From positions 744,001 through 808,000 of the forward strand of contig JACEFO010001880.1 of assembly GCA_015342445.1 (NCBI GenBank): 64,000 nt of DNA, in the 5' to 3' direction. Positions 11,713-23,120 of the stretch are shown one piece after another. The first letter of the stretch is position 1; each line of letters begins with the position of its first letter. Made by a program: the position numbers and the translations under genes. The stretch is from Digitaria exilis (taxonomy: Eukaryota; Streptophyta; Magnoliopsida; Poales; Poaceae). Under the pieces are notes generated by a model. The model saw nothing but the letters and a program-made list of their open reading frames with translations, searched no databases and was not told the DNA's origin.

Positions 11713-11940
11713 CGGATCTGGCCCCGATCTGCGGCCTCCGGCGACTATGGAGGTGCGGAGGCCGCGGGGGGCGGCCGGGACGACAGGGTACTCTGCTGCT
11801 GCGGCGGCGGCGGCGGCGAGGTGCAGGGCGAGGGTTTCGGCTTTGTGCTTAATTTGCCCTAATTTCGCTGTGTTTCTCTCTCTTTTTATCGCGATTTTTG
11901 GGTGCTCGTGGCCGGTCGGTTGCGTTCGAACAGTCTTCCA

Positions 11941-11949
11941 ATTAAGGCC
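11941..11949. repeat. Left target-site duplication (attaaggcc)
   Basis: Nine bases flanking the Mutator-like element at 11950. The partner attaaggct lies at 13142-13150, matching at 8 of 9 positions. Confidence 0.65.
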
Positions 11950-13141
11950 GTGATATTTAACTTTTTACCATCATAGCGGTTGGCACCTCTTCATAAAGCA
12001 TCCTTGCGAATGACGATACGTTTTTAGCAGCTGAGAGAGAAAATTTGTACACATTTACCATTTTTGCTGACGTGACGTACCACCAACGCAGTCCATGTCA
12101 GATCCAAGTTGGCATATGCATGTAAAATGACCATGCTACCCTCCCTTCTCTCTGTTCTTTCTCTTACTCCATCTTCTGACCAACGGGGCCCACGTGTCAT
12201 CATCAACCTCTAGCCATCCCACGAGCAGCCAATTCCCCTCGCCGTCCTCGTTGCCTCGTAGGTGACCACGTACGGATCGCCACGGCGGCGCTCGTGCCGG
12301 CCGGTCACCGGCGCCACCTCCTCCTCAGGAGCACCACCTGCACCTGCGGCATTCCCTGACGGGGGAACTTGCGTGCGAGCAACATTTGCTGGTTCCTAAA
12401 CTCAAAGAACAAACCACGACGCATGCATTACCATGATCGCTCGTCATACGAGCATCTCTAGTACATACATAGATTCTTTTTCTTTTAGCAATAGTACATA
12501 TGTACATTCAATGTACATGGAGAAAAAGAGCAGCAGCAACTTGCAGCTGACGATGCCAGGGTCGAGCTCGAGCATGAACAACGGCTGCTGCGGTGGGCGG
12601 TAGTATTTATACGTGAAGCGGCGCACGCACATGTGGGTGGAGATCGATCGATGGAGGTCGATCGATGAATCGATCCCACCGACGGGGCGGATCTGAGCAG
12701 CGCAAGCGGTGGCGGGGCAGATCCAGGAAGGGGAGAACGAAGAAAAGGGGTTGTCAGGTGGCGGAGGGCCTCGTGGCGGGCGCGTTGTCTGGCTGCCACT
12801 GCGCGTCGCGCCAGCATGGGGCCGAGGCCAGGCCGCTCGGTGCCCTGTCCTCTGCGTGAGGAAGATGAAGGGATGGCTAGAGGTTGATGATGACAGGTGG
12901 GCCCCGTTGGTCAGAGAGATGGAGTAAGAGAAAGGACAGAGAGAAGGGAGGGCAGCACAATCATTTTACATGCATATGCCAATTTGGATCTAACTTGGAC
13001 TGCGTTGGTGGCACGCCACGTCAGCAAAAATGGTAAATGTGTATCAATTTTCTCTCTCAGGTGCTAATAACGTATCGGCATTCGCAAGGATGCTATATGA
13101 AGAGATGCCAACCGCTATGATGGTAAAAAGTTAAATATCCC
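11950..13141. mobile_element. Non-autonomous Mutator-like element (1.19 kb) at the helicase promoter
   Basis: Inverted repeats of about 271 bp (11950-12220 and 12870-13141) share long blocks such as gatatttaactttttacca, cgcagtccatgtcagatcca (near-identical) and ggggcccac. A 9-bp direct repeat with one mismatch flanks the element. The 650-bp interior is partly GC-rich, with a TATA-like tatttatac near 12603. It has short frames, none with a recognisable domain and no transposase. Captured gene sequence is possible but unproven. It sits between the helicase start and further MITEs, so it may supply or disturb promoter sequence. Confidence 0.8.
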
Positions 13142-13150
13142 ATTAAGGCT
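13142..13150. repeat. Right target-site duplication (attaaggct)
   Basis: Partner of 11941-11949, abutting the right inverted repeat. Confidence 0.65.
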
Positions 13151-13253
13151 CAGACCCAAACTAGCCCAGGTTGGTCTATTACTCCGACTCTGTTCATTTC
13201 CGAATTCCTACTGCTATGTGCTACGGTATCTAGTTGATTCCCTGCACAACGCT

Positions 13254-13401
13254 GGCCATGTTCAGATTCTCAACTATTCACTGTTCATTCTAACTTTTCA
13301 CTATTTATTTTAATTTTTTACTATTCTTCCCTCACAAAACACGTTTCCCAGCGAATGTTTTCTTATGCTATAGTATTTTTTCCTACAATCTAAGCACACC
13401 C
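13254..13401. mobile_element. Short MITE, family B copy 1 (148 bp)
   Basis: Begins ggccatgttcagattc and ends caatctaagcacaccc. It aligns along its whole length with 48827-48984, sharing ctattcact, attctaactttt, cacgtttcccagcgaatg and ttttttcctacaatctaa. Non-coding. No clean target duplication at this copy. Confidence 0.65.
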
Positions 13402-13408
13402 TGAACCC

Positions 13409-13768
13409 AAGGGTCTGATTGGTTGGCTGGTTTTACCCTATCCAGGCTCTCAGGATGCAATGTCTTCGTGATTGGTTAATGAAGCAGCACCAGGGCCTGG
13501 TTCCCAGCATGCAAAAAAAAAAGCTCCTCCGAGCCAGGCTCCGTGGATGCAGAAAAAAAAAAACCGTATCCGGCGAGCCTGGCTCCTGGCATGCAAAGGC
13601 GCGTGAGCTGCTGCATCAGCGCAGAGATGAGCCGTGCGGGCAACAGCCAACCAATCAATTTCTCTGCACATCCTACCGGCACGTGAACGAGCAACCAAAC
13701 CTGGCTCTATAGGGCCTGGCTTCTGCGTGCGAGACAGGCTCCGGTCAGATGAGAACCAAACAGACCCC
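13409..13768. mobile_element. MITE with ends gggtctgattggttg and ccaaacagaccc (360 bp)
   Basis: The terminal sequences are imperfect inverted repeats (gggtctgattggtt on the left; aaccaaacagacccc on the right). The interior repeats catgcaaaaaaaa and ccaggctcc-type blocks in both orientations. Non-coding. Superfamily uncertain, hAT-like by general appearance. Confidence 0.5.
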
Positions 13769-14640
13769 AAGTTAGCAATAGGCCAATAGCATCGGTAATT
13801 ATGTAGACGAAGAAGTGGTAGACACCGGCGTTTGGAGGTTGAGATTTGAGAAGAATGGTTGGAAATCGGAATTCATGTCTGGCGAACAAAAGTATTTAGT
13901 ATCGGTTTTATTATGCTTATTATTGATGTGGGCATTGGTGATAAAGTTATTAAAAGAAGCGACTAATAAAAATGGGATGTACGATATACAATCACCCTTG
14001 GAGGTCTTAATCTACACATTACCGAATTTGCCGTTTCTCTGTAAGGAAGCTTGCATGAGTGATGTGAAGTAAGAGGAGAAAAGATAAAACATTGATATGA
14101 GCAATTCATACATGACATCAAAAAACAAGGAATTAGACCTAAAATTGAATAAACATTATGCAATGCACTAAAGCATCTTGATTTACAAACCTTGATTATG
14201 CAATCAAACTCCTGAAGTAGCAAGAACCACAAATCAATAAACATAGTTTTTTCTCACCAAGAAAGCAAGAAATATATACCTAATATACAAACGCCAGGAA
14301 TATCAAAATCATGAAACGTGGTAAATATTAATGATCGCTTCATAAAAGTCGGAAATATATGAGATGGTAAATTCAATAAGTAATCTAGTTAAACTTTATC
14401 ACTCAAATAGAAAGATATTTGAGATTGAGTATTTGTTATTTTCTAAGTTGTCCACAATAAGCTATGGAGGCATGTAAAATGCAAATATATTTGTGTAGAA
14501 AATAGTAGATAATTGCAATGGAGCAATTTGGCAATGCACAAGCGCAAAGGCATGATCTAGCATGGTCGATATATGTTCATTTGCAACATAGCATCATGTA
14601 GAAACAATAATGTGCATGTACAAATATGTGACCTCAATGT
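13769..14640. other. Intergenic; nothing recognised
   Basis: AT-rich, with short frames lacking any domain. It separates two MITEs. Confidence 0.4.
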
Positions 14641-14644
14641 AATT

Positions 14645-14972
14645 AAGCCTAGCCTCAGTGGGGGTTTCATGTGCATTAAATTACATGACATATCAGCACA
14701 ATTGCTTATGTGGCAGAGTAATTATGAGGGAAGAGAGGAAGGGAGTGTCATCACCATAACACTCACCATGTGCAGTTACCAAGACATGAAACTTGCAATG
14801 AGAGCTATTTTGTTTCATATTATACACATTTGATCATAATATTATAGAAGAATTAAATGCCCAGCTTGCCTATAAAATTGTGCATTGACATAGTCTATTT
14901 CATTCCATCCAAAAGATGACATGTCACTCTTGGTAACTGCGTGATGAACCCATGGACTGAGACTGGCCTAAG
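14645..14972. mobile_element. MITE copy C, same family as 193-525
   Basis: Left end aagcctagcctcagtg and right end cactgag-like actgagactggcctaa are imperfect inverted repeats. The body aligns with copy A, including gtgtcatcaccat, aacactcacc, gcagttaccaagacatgaaa and agagctatt. Non-coding, about 328 bp. Confidence 0.65.
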
Positions 14973-16715
14973 TATAGTCGCTTGTTTATCAACCGATGGA
15001 GCTAGACAATATTATTGCACAGCTTACTTCTTCTCAACTGGAGTACCTCAAAATCTTGCAGCCATGCCTTAAATCTAGTATTGTTTGAAACAAAATATGG
15101 GCAATATTGTTGTTGGAATTTCTCAAATAAAACAAATAATATTGCAACAATATAAAATATTTTCCCACACTATTGGCTTCATGATAAAATTCAATATGAT
15201 ATCTTTTCTATATTGGAGCTTACTAAAAATTCAAGATAAAACATAAATTTAATTTTGAAAGTCAATTAGTTTCAGTAAACCTAACATTGGCCAATACATT
15301 ACACAGAACAAAATATTTCTTGGAAAGAATATATAAACGGCAAATGTGAAAGAATGTACCTTGTTCATCTTATGAACTTGAATTGTTAGTTAGTTCCCAT
15401 CCTCATAATCATGTGCTCCATCCAACCCCCAAATAATTTGTCGTATATCAAAATGAAGAGTACAAGAAAATCATAGCCATCTTAAGGAAAATTCACTAGC
15501 TAAAAGAAAAACCAATCAAAAGTCATGAACGAATGGGGTACAAAATAATTTACCATAAAATCATTTTGGCATAATTGATGTGGACCCAAAATAAGACTTA
15601 ACTAATTTCTATTGCATTGGTACAATAATTTATAGTACACAATAGGATTGTCATATCGAGAATTTGTTAAGATGTTACTACATATCATATTTGATCTTAA
15701 TGGGATTATTTTATTCCATACACTAATGTACTCAGGGTTTGACTAATAACAAATTTTTATATGTTTGTTTGAACATAAAAATTATGTGTGCAAATTTGCC
15801 TACAAATGTTTTCATGATAATAAAGTTTAATTAGGTTTTATATATATAATGCGATACAAAAATATGGTTCAAGTGACCTCTTGAATAATAAGGTGCCATC
15901 CAAAATGTCACGCAAATTGAAAACCTTGACATTCTCATGTTATCATATAATTATGCAATAATACCGTAAATTCATTATAATAAAATGCTATATAAAATAA
16001 GTATTTCTTAGCCTCATCAGTGAATATTCCTAATACACTTAATATTAAGCATTATAGTTTGTCTTAGCATTGAAAGAACGAGCTCATTATATTTAATTTT
16101 GTGCCTTCAAAGTTTTCTTCCTCTTATGTTGCTTCCCCCCCATTTCTCTACATTCATCCAAGGCAACGCATCAGGTGAAAACCAACCTCTCCATGAAAAC
16201 TATGAAAACTTCAATCTAGACCACATGATGTTGATCCAAGCAAATCACCCCTCCCACTGATGAGAGAAACATAAGCCCCTAAGCCTTTCTTTTCTAGCTT
16301 CATATGGTCACCCCAAGGGCCAAATTCATTGCTACCCTGTAGCGTATCCCTATGAGCAAGACTATGTAGGATGACTTACATATTTAGGTGATTCCAAGAG
16401 CTACAGAGTATGTAGATATGCACATCGATTGGAAGAGTTTGCTGCCAAAAAGCATATCTACAACAAGCACAAAGGGTGACCATGAAAAATTGTGAGTATG
16501 TAGGACGACTTACATTTTAGTCGATGCTAGGAGGGGTGGTAGAACAACCATGCAATGCGGAGGTGTACCTAGTACGCAAGGAGGACTACAATGGGCTGAG
16601 GGAGCGTGGAGAGGCAACACTATGAGGGAGGTAGAGGCAGCACTATGAAAGAGGAAACATCATTATAAGGTAGGGGAAGAGACCATGGTATGAAGGTAGG
16701 GAGAGGAGGGTACCT
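14973..16715. other. Intergenic AT-rich stretch, no gene
   Basis: Long AT-rich sequence without open frames or repeats that I can delimit. From about 16500 it becomes purine-rich. Confidence 0.45.
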
Positions 16716-18851
16716 TGATGTAGCCTAGAGGGGTGAATAGACCGACATGAATATTATAACAAAAATAGTAGCACAAAATATTTCTTGATAGAAATACACT
16801 TGACTAGTCAAAATCGGTACCACCATTTTTTACCAAAACTGGTACCACCAATTTTGCTCTAAGAACAACAGTAATCCCCAGCTTCTCTTTTCTTGAGCTC
16901 TAGTCTGATTAAAACTTGAAGATAAAGGCTCTTGCAAAGTTTCTAGGTAATTTCACTAAGCTCCTACACACAAAAACATTGCCACACGAGTAGATCAACC
17001 AAATACACAAATATCACAATAAATACAAGAATAAGTGAAATAAAGGAGACTCAAGGATTTGTTTGACCGAAGTTCATATTCACCATGTGCCTAGAAGTAG
17101 GATTGAAGGATTTGTTTGACCGAGGTGAATCCTACTCTCCGTTAAGGAACTCTTTAGGGATCGAAGTCCTTTTCAACTCCTCCAACCAAGTTGGGTCTCT
17201 TTCAACCACTTTTTCACTTCTGCTATCTTGCTTCTTCCCTTGTGGAGGCGAAGCACAACCTGCACAAACTTTCCGCAACTCACCACAGACCTTGGGAGCT
17301 CACAGGCACCGCTAACCGTCTAGGAGGCAAAACCTCTAAGAGTAACAAATGCACAATTTGTAGAACTTGACGAATCAGCAATGATCAAAGGTTTTGTGCT
17401 CTCACAAATCTTGCTCAAGGTTTCTATCTACTACACAACTCAAGGATATGGTCAAGGATCAAGCTACCTCACAAAGAGCGGTTGGGGAGATCTAATTCTA
17501 AACTTGGCTTTCTTTTACTTTTGGATGCACATGCAGCATAAGAGTAGCACCCGCAACAGCAGCCAGCCAAGGAGGGGGAGGAAAACCTTTTATGGCTTAC
17601 CTCCATGATTCTAGCCAGTTCAGACAATTAGAAACCACCAAACCAATTTACCAAAATTGGGTCTACCAAACTTCAAAAATAAACTAGCTGTTGGGGTTGT
17701 CAGTGGACTGGGAGACATAAACTGGGTCCACATGTTTTGGTAAACCTGGCCTACCAGTTTTGACACAGTCAGCACAAGACCAAGTGTAAGTGAGGCTAGT
17801 GTGTCTCTCATCAACCTACATAGAAAACTTTGAGCACTAAGACTATGTTAGGACCCAATGTGATGCATCCCTCTTGATAGTACAGCTTTCCTAAGTCAAG
17901 ATAAAGAAAAAATACATTTTCACCAACTTGAGCGTTAATTCAATATTTGAGCCATACTTGATCATAGATCAAAATGTCAGATGGGGATCTGCATCAACTA
18001 TCTTCTTTGATTCTGAGCACTTTAACCTTAGAACTAGTGACTTGAACCAAAATCTCCATTTCATAAGAGTGATAACCTTTCTTTAGTCCAATTTGTCACT
18101 TTCATCATTCTTCATATAAAATTGGTTGTGCTTTCCAATATGAGTTTGTCTTGACCTTTAACACCTCGGTGTCGACCACTTGGCTTGATTCTTCACCTTA
18201 ACTGTCTTCTTCATGGAAAAGTCATCACTTTCCCTTCACCTTTGCTTAGTCCCTTGAACCAACGCACTTGATCAAGATAACCTTCACATTACGGTCACCT
18301 GAGCTTCATAAATGGCTACACCTCAATATGTTAATTCTCAAATATTCATTGTTGATTTACAATGAATATTCCATACGTGTCAACCTTTAATGATGAGACC
18401 AAAGTGTGTAACATATATATATGTCTCCTTGTACCATGAGCACTTTGAGGTCTTGCACTACCATTATTTGAAATATAGCTTTATTTCGGTCAATGACTCA
18501 TGTTTCTATCATTTATCTTTGATCGTATTTCTGCCAAATGCAAGCTTCCAATAATAAGACCAATATATAGAATATAACCACATGTCTTTGTAGTGTAATC
18601 ATAAAGCCTTGCAATTTACAACATTTCTTTTTCAATTACCTCGATCATGTTTTGTCTAATATTGACATCTTTTCTTGTAGTGAAGTATATACAATTGTAG
18701 AGCATAAGCCATTATTATGTCACATGAACATTCTTTTATCACAATGTAATCTTTCTTTTACACATGCTCATGCACTTGAATCAAATCATTAGATATTTAA
18801 TCATGTTGTCACACAATACACCAAATCCACTAGGGGCTAGATGCTCTTTCA
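16716..18851 (+). mobile_element. Candidate LTR-retrotransposon LTR (about 2.1 kb)
   Basis: The left edge (tgatgtagcctagaggggtg) and right edge (ccactaggggctagatgctctttca) have the style of grass LTR termini, TG at the start and CA at the end, with weakly inverted tagcctag/ctagggg blocks. No open frame is present, as expected for an LTR. There is no matching flanking 5-bp duplication, so either the element is rearranged or one edge is wrong. Confidence 0.3.
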
Positions 18852-21235
18852 TGGGGACATAATATATATGCTCTATTGAATTAGGGTTTCAATTACATCG
18901 ATAAAATATGATCTGGTGGCTACAAATTCCTTGATGATGTCTCCACCTGTCCACCTCCCTTTATTGAGAAATTAAACTTTTTGCCATCACTTTGAATGGT
19001 CCACTATTCAATTGTCTCCTTGTTGGTATTCTTACAACCTTGCCACCGAAGCGAGAATAAATTTTATTTGTTTGCCCTATTTACATAATAGTTAGGGTAA
19101 GAAGGTTATCTTTTTCCTCATCGCTTGTCCATTTGTTATCTGGTCTCCTTACTTCTCTCTCCAAAACTTGTTAGTGCTATAAATGGCCAACAAAGATAGC
19201 ATACTCGTAGTTGTGTGTTGCGCATGGTGATCGGCAATGGCTGGCACTTGGGAATCAAGGTTTATATTGGTTCAGGCAATGTGCTCTACGTCCAGTCAGG
19301 GGGAGTAGTTGTTGACGATACTTAAGTACTAAATATTCCCATCGATATCTTAGGAAAACTGATGTAACACTAGCCCAGGTGGAGTGGAATAAAAGCCTGA
19401 CACACCGACCTAGGAATCCTTGAATCCCGCAATCTAAGCACCACAACTCCTGTTGAAATCACGACACATTGATCTCGACTTAGGTCCACACGACCTGCAC
19501 CTCGGCAATCTTAGCACCACAACTCCGGCGCCCCCACTTAGGGAAAAGCCAAATCTCCCTAAAAGACTAGTCTGATAGGGGAAGGGTGGCTCACCCTTTT
19601 AAGGTGGCCTCTACCTCCCAAGCTAAGTAAGTTGAGATTATTCAGAGGTTCACACAGTCGCTGCCTGACTACAACTAGGCCAGTTGGGCCCTTTTTTGTT
19701 GTGTTTTTGCTAGCAAGTAGTAGTGGAGGATGTCGTCATAAAAAACTATGACTTTACTAACATATTTTGTTTAGGTTAACTTGGTTCCACTTGTATTTTG
19801 TCTATTGATGATTCCAAGGACTAAAGTCGACAATGAAGAGAAATGAGCATAAAGAAGTAAAGAATATCCCTTCCTAAAAATGCTCAAATCAGTGGAAGGG
19901 CCCATAAGAGTTCATCAAATAAAGCTATCATCAATAGAGGCGAGTTTGGGCTCAGTTCATGGCCCACCATGCAAAGGAAATAGCTAAGGTGGCACGACCT
20001 AGGACCGACCGGACCCATGGTCCGATTGGCCCATCGGTGAGGTGGTTCAGGCCCATCTTCTCGTGGCGATGCTAAGGCGGTTCCTTAGGTCGGCAACATC
20101 AACTACCAGAATTAGATCCCCCTCCCCCCAAACCAATCTAGGAGGCCTATATAAGAAGAGGACACCATTCTCATTTGACACACACCACAGTTGAAGCCCA
20201 TCTAGTTCTCTTATTGTAGCTCTAGTTCTAGGATTAGAGGAGCCAAGTATAGTTCATCAACTTGATCAAATCTTCTTTAAGATCATCATTGCTTTTGAGT
20301 ATGACTTTGTATTTTTTCGATAAGATCCTTATCATTTGTTTAGAGATGTTATATAAAGTTTGTGCTATCTCTATAGTATCTTTCTTCATGATTAGTGATT
20401 TCATGAGTTATATCATTTATATGTTTATTCTAGCTATGTCAGATTTTTGCTCTGGCAATCCGAAAGGGGATAGCCCAAGCGGTAGATATTAGACGAGGGA
20501 TCATGGAACCAAGAGCATGATGGTGACACGAAGGCACAAGGTTTATACAGGTTTAGGTAGCTGGAGCGTAATACCCTATGTCATGTGTCGGTGGTGTTGT
20601 ATGTATTATGATGGATGGGGTTACAAGCACATATGCTTTAGGCTATATAGCTAGAACCTATCAAGGACTGAACTGCTTTTGGGGAATCGTCCTAGGCCAC
20701 CTTATATAGACCAGTGTCGTAGAGTTTACAAGTTGGTTTGATCTAATCCTAGTCAGGTACAAGGAAACTAATCTCTAGGATATTCGGAATATTCTTGACA
20801 TCGGTTGACCAGTCTTATGTTATCCCACCATCTTTACTTAGGCAACATGCAATGGAATGATCCATGTGCTCAGGACTTCATCAGAAGTGGGCCTTAGACT
20901 GTGGGCCCTTGGCCTGCTTGTCAAAGGTGGGCACGAGGCCACCTTGTTAGTGTGGGTCGTAATGGGCCTTGGGGTATTCATATCCGTCAAGCCATCCATG
21001 CTATTGTAATGCTCTGGTGTACCTTGTGGTTGAATCTAGATTTTAGCTTGGCCATAGTGTGGGAGTAGCCAGTAAGCCTAGATCAGCAATTAAGTATGCA
21101 AGTGTGATGCGTGGATATAAGATTTCCATTATATATGATCATTCTCTACTATAATTATGTGGTAGACAACCTTGTCTGATAGCTTATCCATTCGGCATGT
21201 TTCCCATGTTTTGGATAATCCCCCTAGTAGATTAC

Positions 21236-21357
21236 GGTGTAGGAGTCACATGATACTTTGGTGATGTATTTGGACTTAGTATTCTCCCTATGCAATAGAC
21301 TTTGAATACCAAAACTGGGGTGTTGTTAGAGTTCAAGTATTATGTGGCTCCTACACC
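21236..21357. repeat. Inverted repeat, 21-bp arms
   Basis: The arm 21236-21256 (ggtgtaggagtcacatgatac) is the reverse complement of 21337-21357, apart from two substitutions. The 80-bp loop contains no frame. It could form a hairpin or be the ends of a tiny MITE. Confidence 0.6.
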
Positions 21358-23039
21358 ATACTCAAATGGGGGGGGGGATTACACCATACCCGCAAAGCAT
21401 GCCAAATGGACATGGATGCCAACTCCTGCCACCTATGACCTACCCCTCCATAATGCAGAGCATGCCAAAGAAGATAAATGACAGAAGATAAATGACCTCA
21501 AGAATAGTTGAACTCACAATGAAGATCTAAAGACTTAGCTCCATTAAACCCTAGGTGTACAAGTTACAATGAGAGAACAAGAGAGGCTTCAACTATAGTG
21601 TGTGTAGCATGAGGTGGGGTACCTCCACTTATATAGCCCCCATAGGTCGGGTTTGAGGTGCTCTAAATAATGGTAGCTATAGTTGTCGCCTCAAGAAACG
21701 TCATACAATTGCCTCAGCAAAGGTGGGCCCACAAGCCAGGATCGTCCGACCCTAGGGATCGACCTAACCACCTGGTGATGCCTCGTGGCCTCTTTCACAG
21801 GGTCGGTTTGTGTAGTGGGCCTACATCATCAGTGTATGCACCATAAGTCAGTTTGACCCTGCCTTCTGTCATGTGGGTCCCTCCACCTTTTTGAGCATTT
21901 CGAGGATGGAATATTATGTATAGTTGATGTTCATTTTATGTCCATTATAGACTTGTGTTCCTAAAATTACTAAGACACAAAAATACAAATGGAACTAAGC
22001 TAACCTAACCAAAATATGCAAGTAAGGTAGTAGTTTTCCTGAAATATGCCTATGGTGGAATTCATCATTTAAGGACTATCAACACATACGCAACCATAGC
22101 ACTAGGAAATATATACATCATACAAGATGTAGAGTTGTATGTTATATACGACCCAAACATGTCTAAACCTTGTCTTGTGTTCACCTTCGAGTCCCTAATT
22201 TTGGTGAAACCCCACATAACAATCTACTACATCTGGTTATCTCTTGATAGTGTCAAGACAAAACACTGACATCTTCATTAACTTTGATTTATGTTGTCAC
22301 ATTGAGGATCCATTTGCATGTCATCAAGTAGATAAGAGTGGTGCTTGGAAAGACGAATTAGTTCCTCGGTGAGTGACGTGGTGGGTAGGGGTGTTTAGTA
22401 ATGCTAGCCTCAAGTTGTATTGTTGGAATCAAGAGGAGTGTAGACATGTAAAATTGCCCTATATATTTATCCCCTCTCCAATTTTAGGATTTCACTCACA
22501 TGATTAAACTTCATGTGCACATGTTTTTTTGAAGATTGGTCACCTAACAAGCAGCAACATTTAATGTCTTCCCTTCTTAGTATATCTTTTGCCCTTAATA
22601 CCCCATGATTAGGCTGTTCTAAAAACATCACTTTGGAATACTGCAAAGATGGATTAGCAAACAAAATGTATGTGTAATGAAGGTGAAAAATAAAGCCAAT
22701 ATTGATAGCGGTTTCCATGGTGCCATGTAGAGTGTTGTTAATGATGGTTGTCACTTTTTTTCTTACACTAATGTTCATTCATCTCTATCCCCCTTTTGTG
22801 AAATGGGATACATAGAGTATCAACATGGCGACCATATAGGTGCATGTTTTCCAATGTAATTTAATCACAAAGGAAACTAACACAAAGATAAAGAGAAAGT
22901 AATGAAGACATTGATCAATAAAGATGTTGCTATGATGAGTTATTATGGTTGTTGTAGACGGTGGTGTCCACATATAATTACATGATCTTTATATGACTAA
23001 TATGTTGGGTTGGTAGGAAGTCACGAGCTTGCATCGTTA

Positions 23040-23120
23040 GATTAAAGTTGATGCTTCCTTAGTTGTTCTTCTTTCCCACCAAGAATCAACAAATTGATTA
23101 AAGTTGATGCTTCCTTAGTT
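23040..23120. repeat. Direct repeat, 25 bp at 56-bp spacing
   Basis: The 25-mer starting gattaaagttgatgcttcc occurs at 23040-23064 and 23096-23120 without change. No function is evident. Confidence 0.8.

Noticed and set aside
11293..11862. 189-codon plus-strand frame at the helicase first exon
   Set aside because: Antisense to the WW/RS-coding exon; low-complexity Gly/Arg/Val product with no domain.
19309..19735. LTR starting tgttgacgatactt with agtag flanks
   Set aside because: The proposed ends are not complementary and the flanking match is offset by one base, so I could not support a bounded element.
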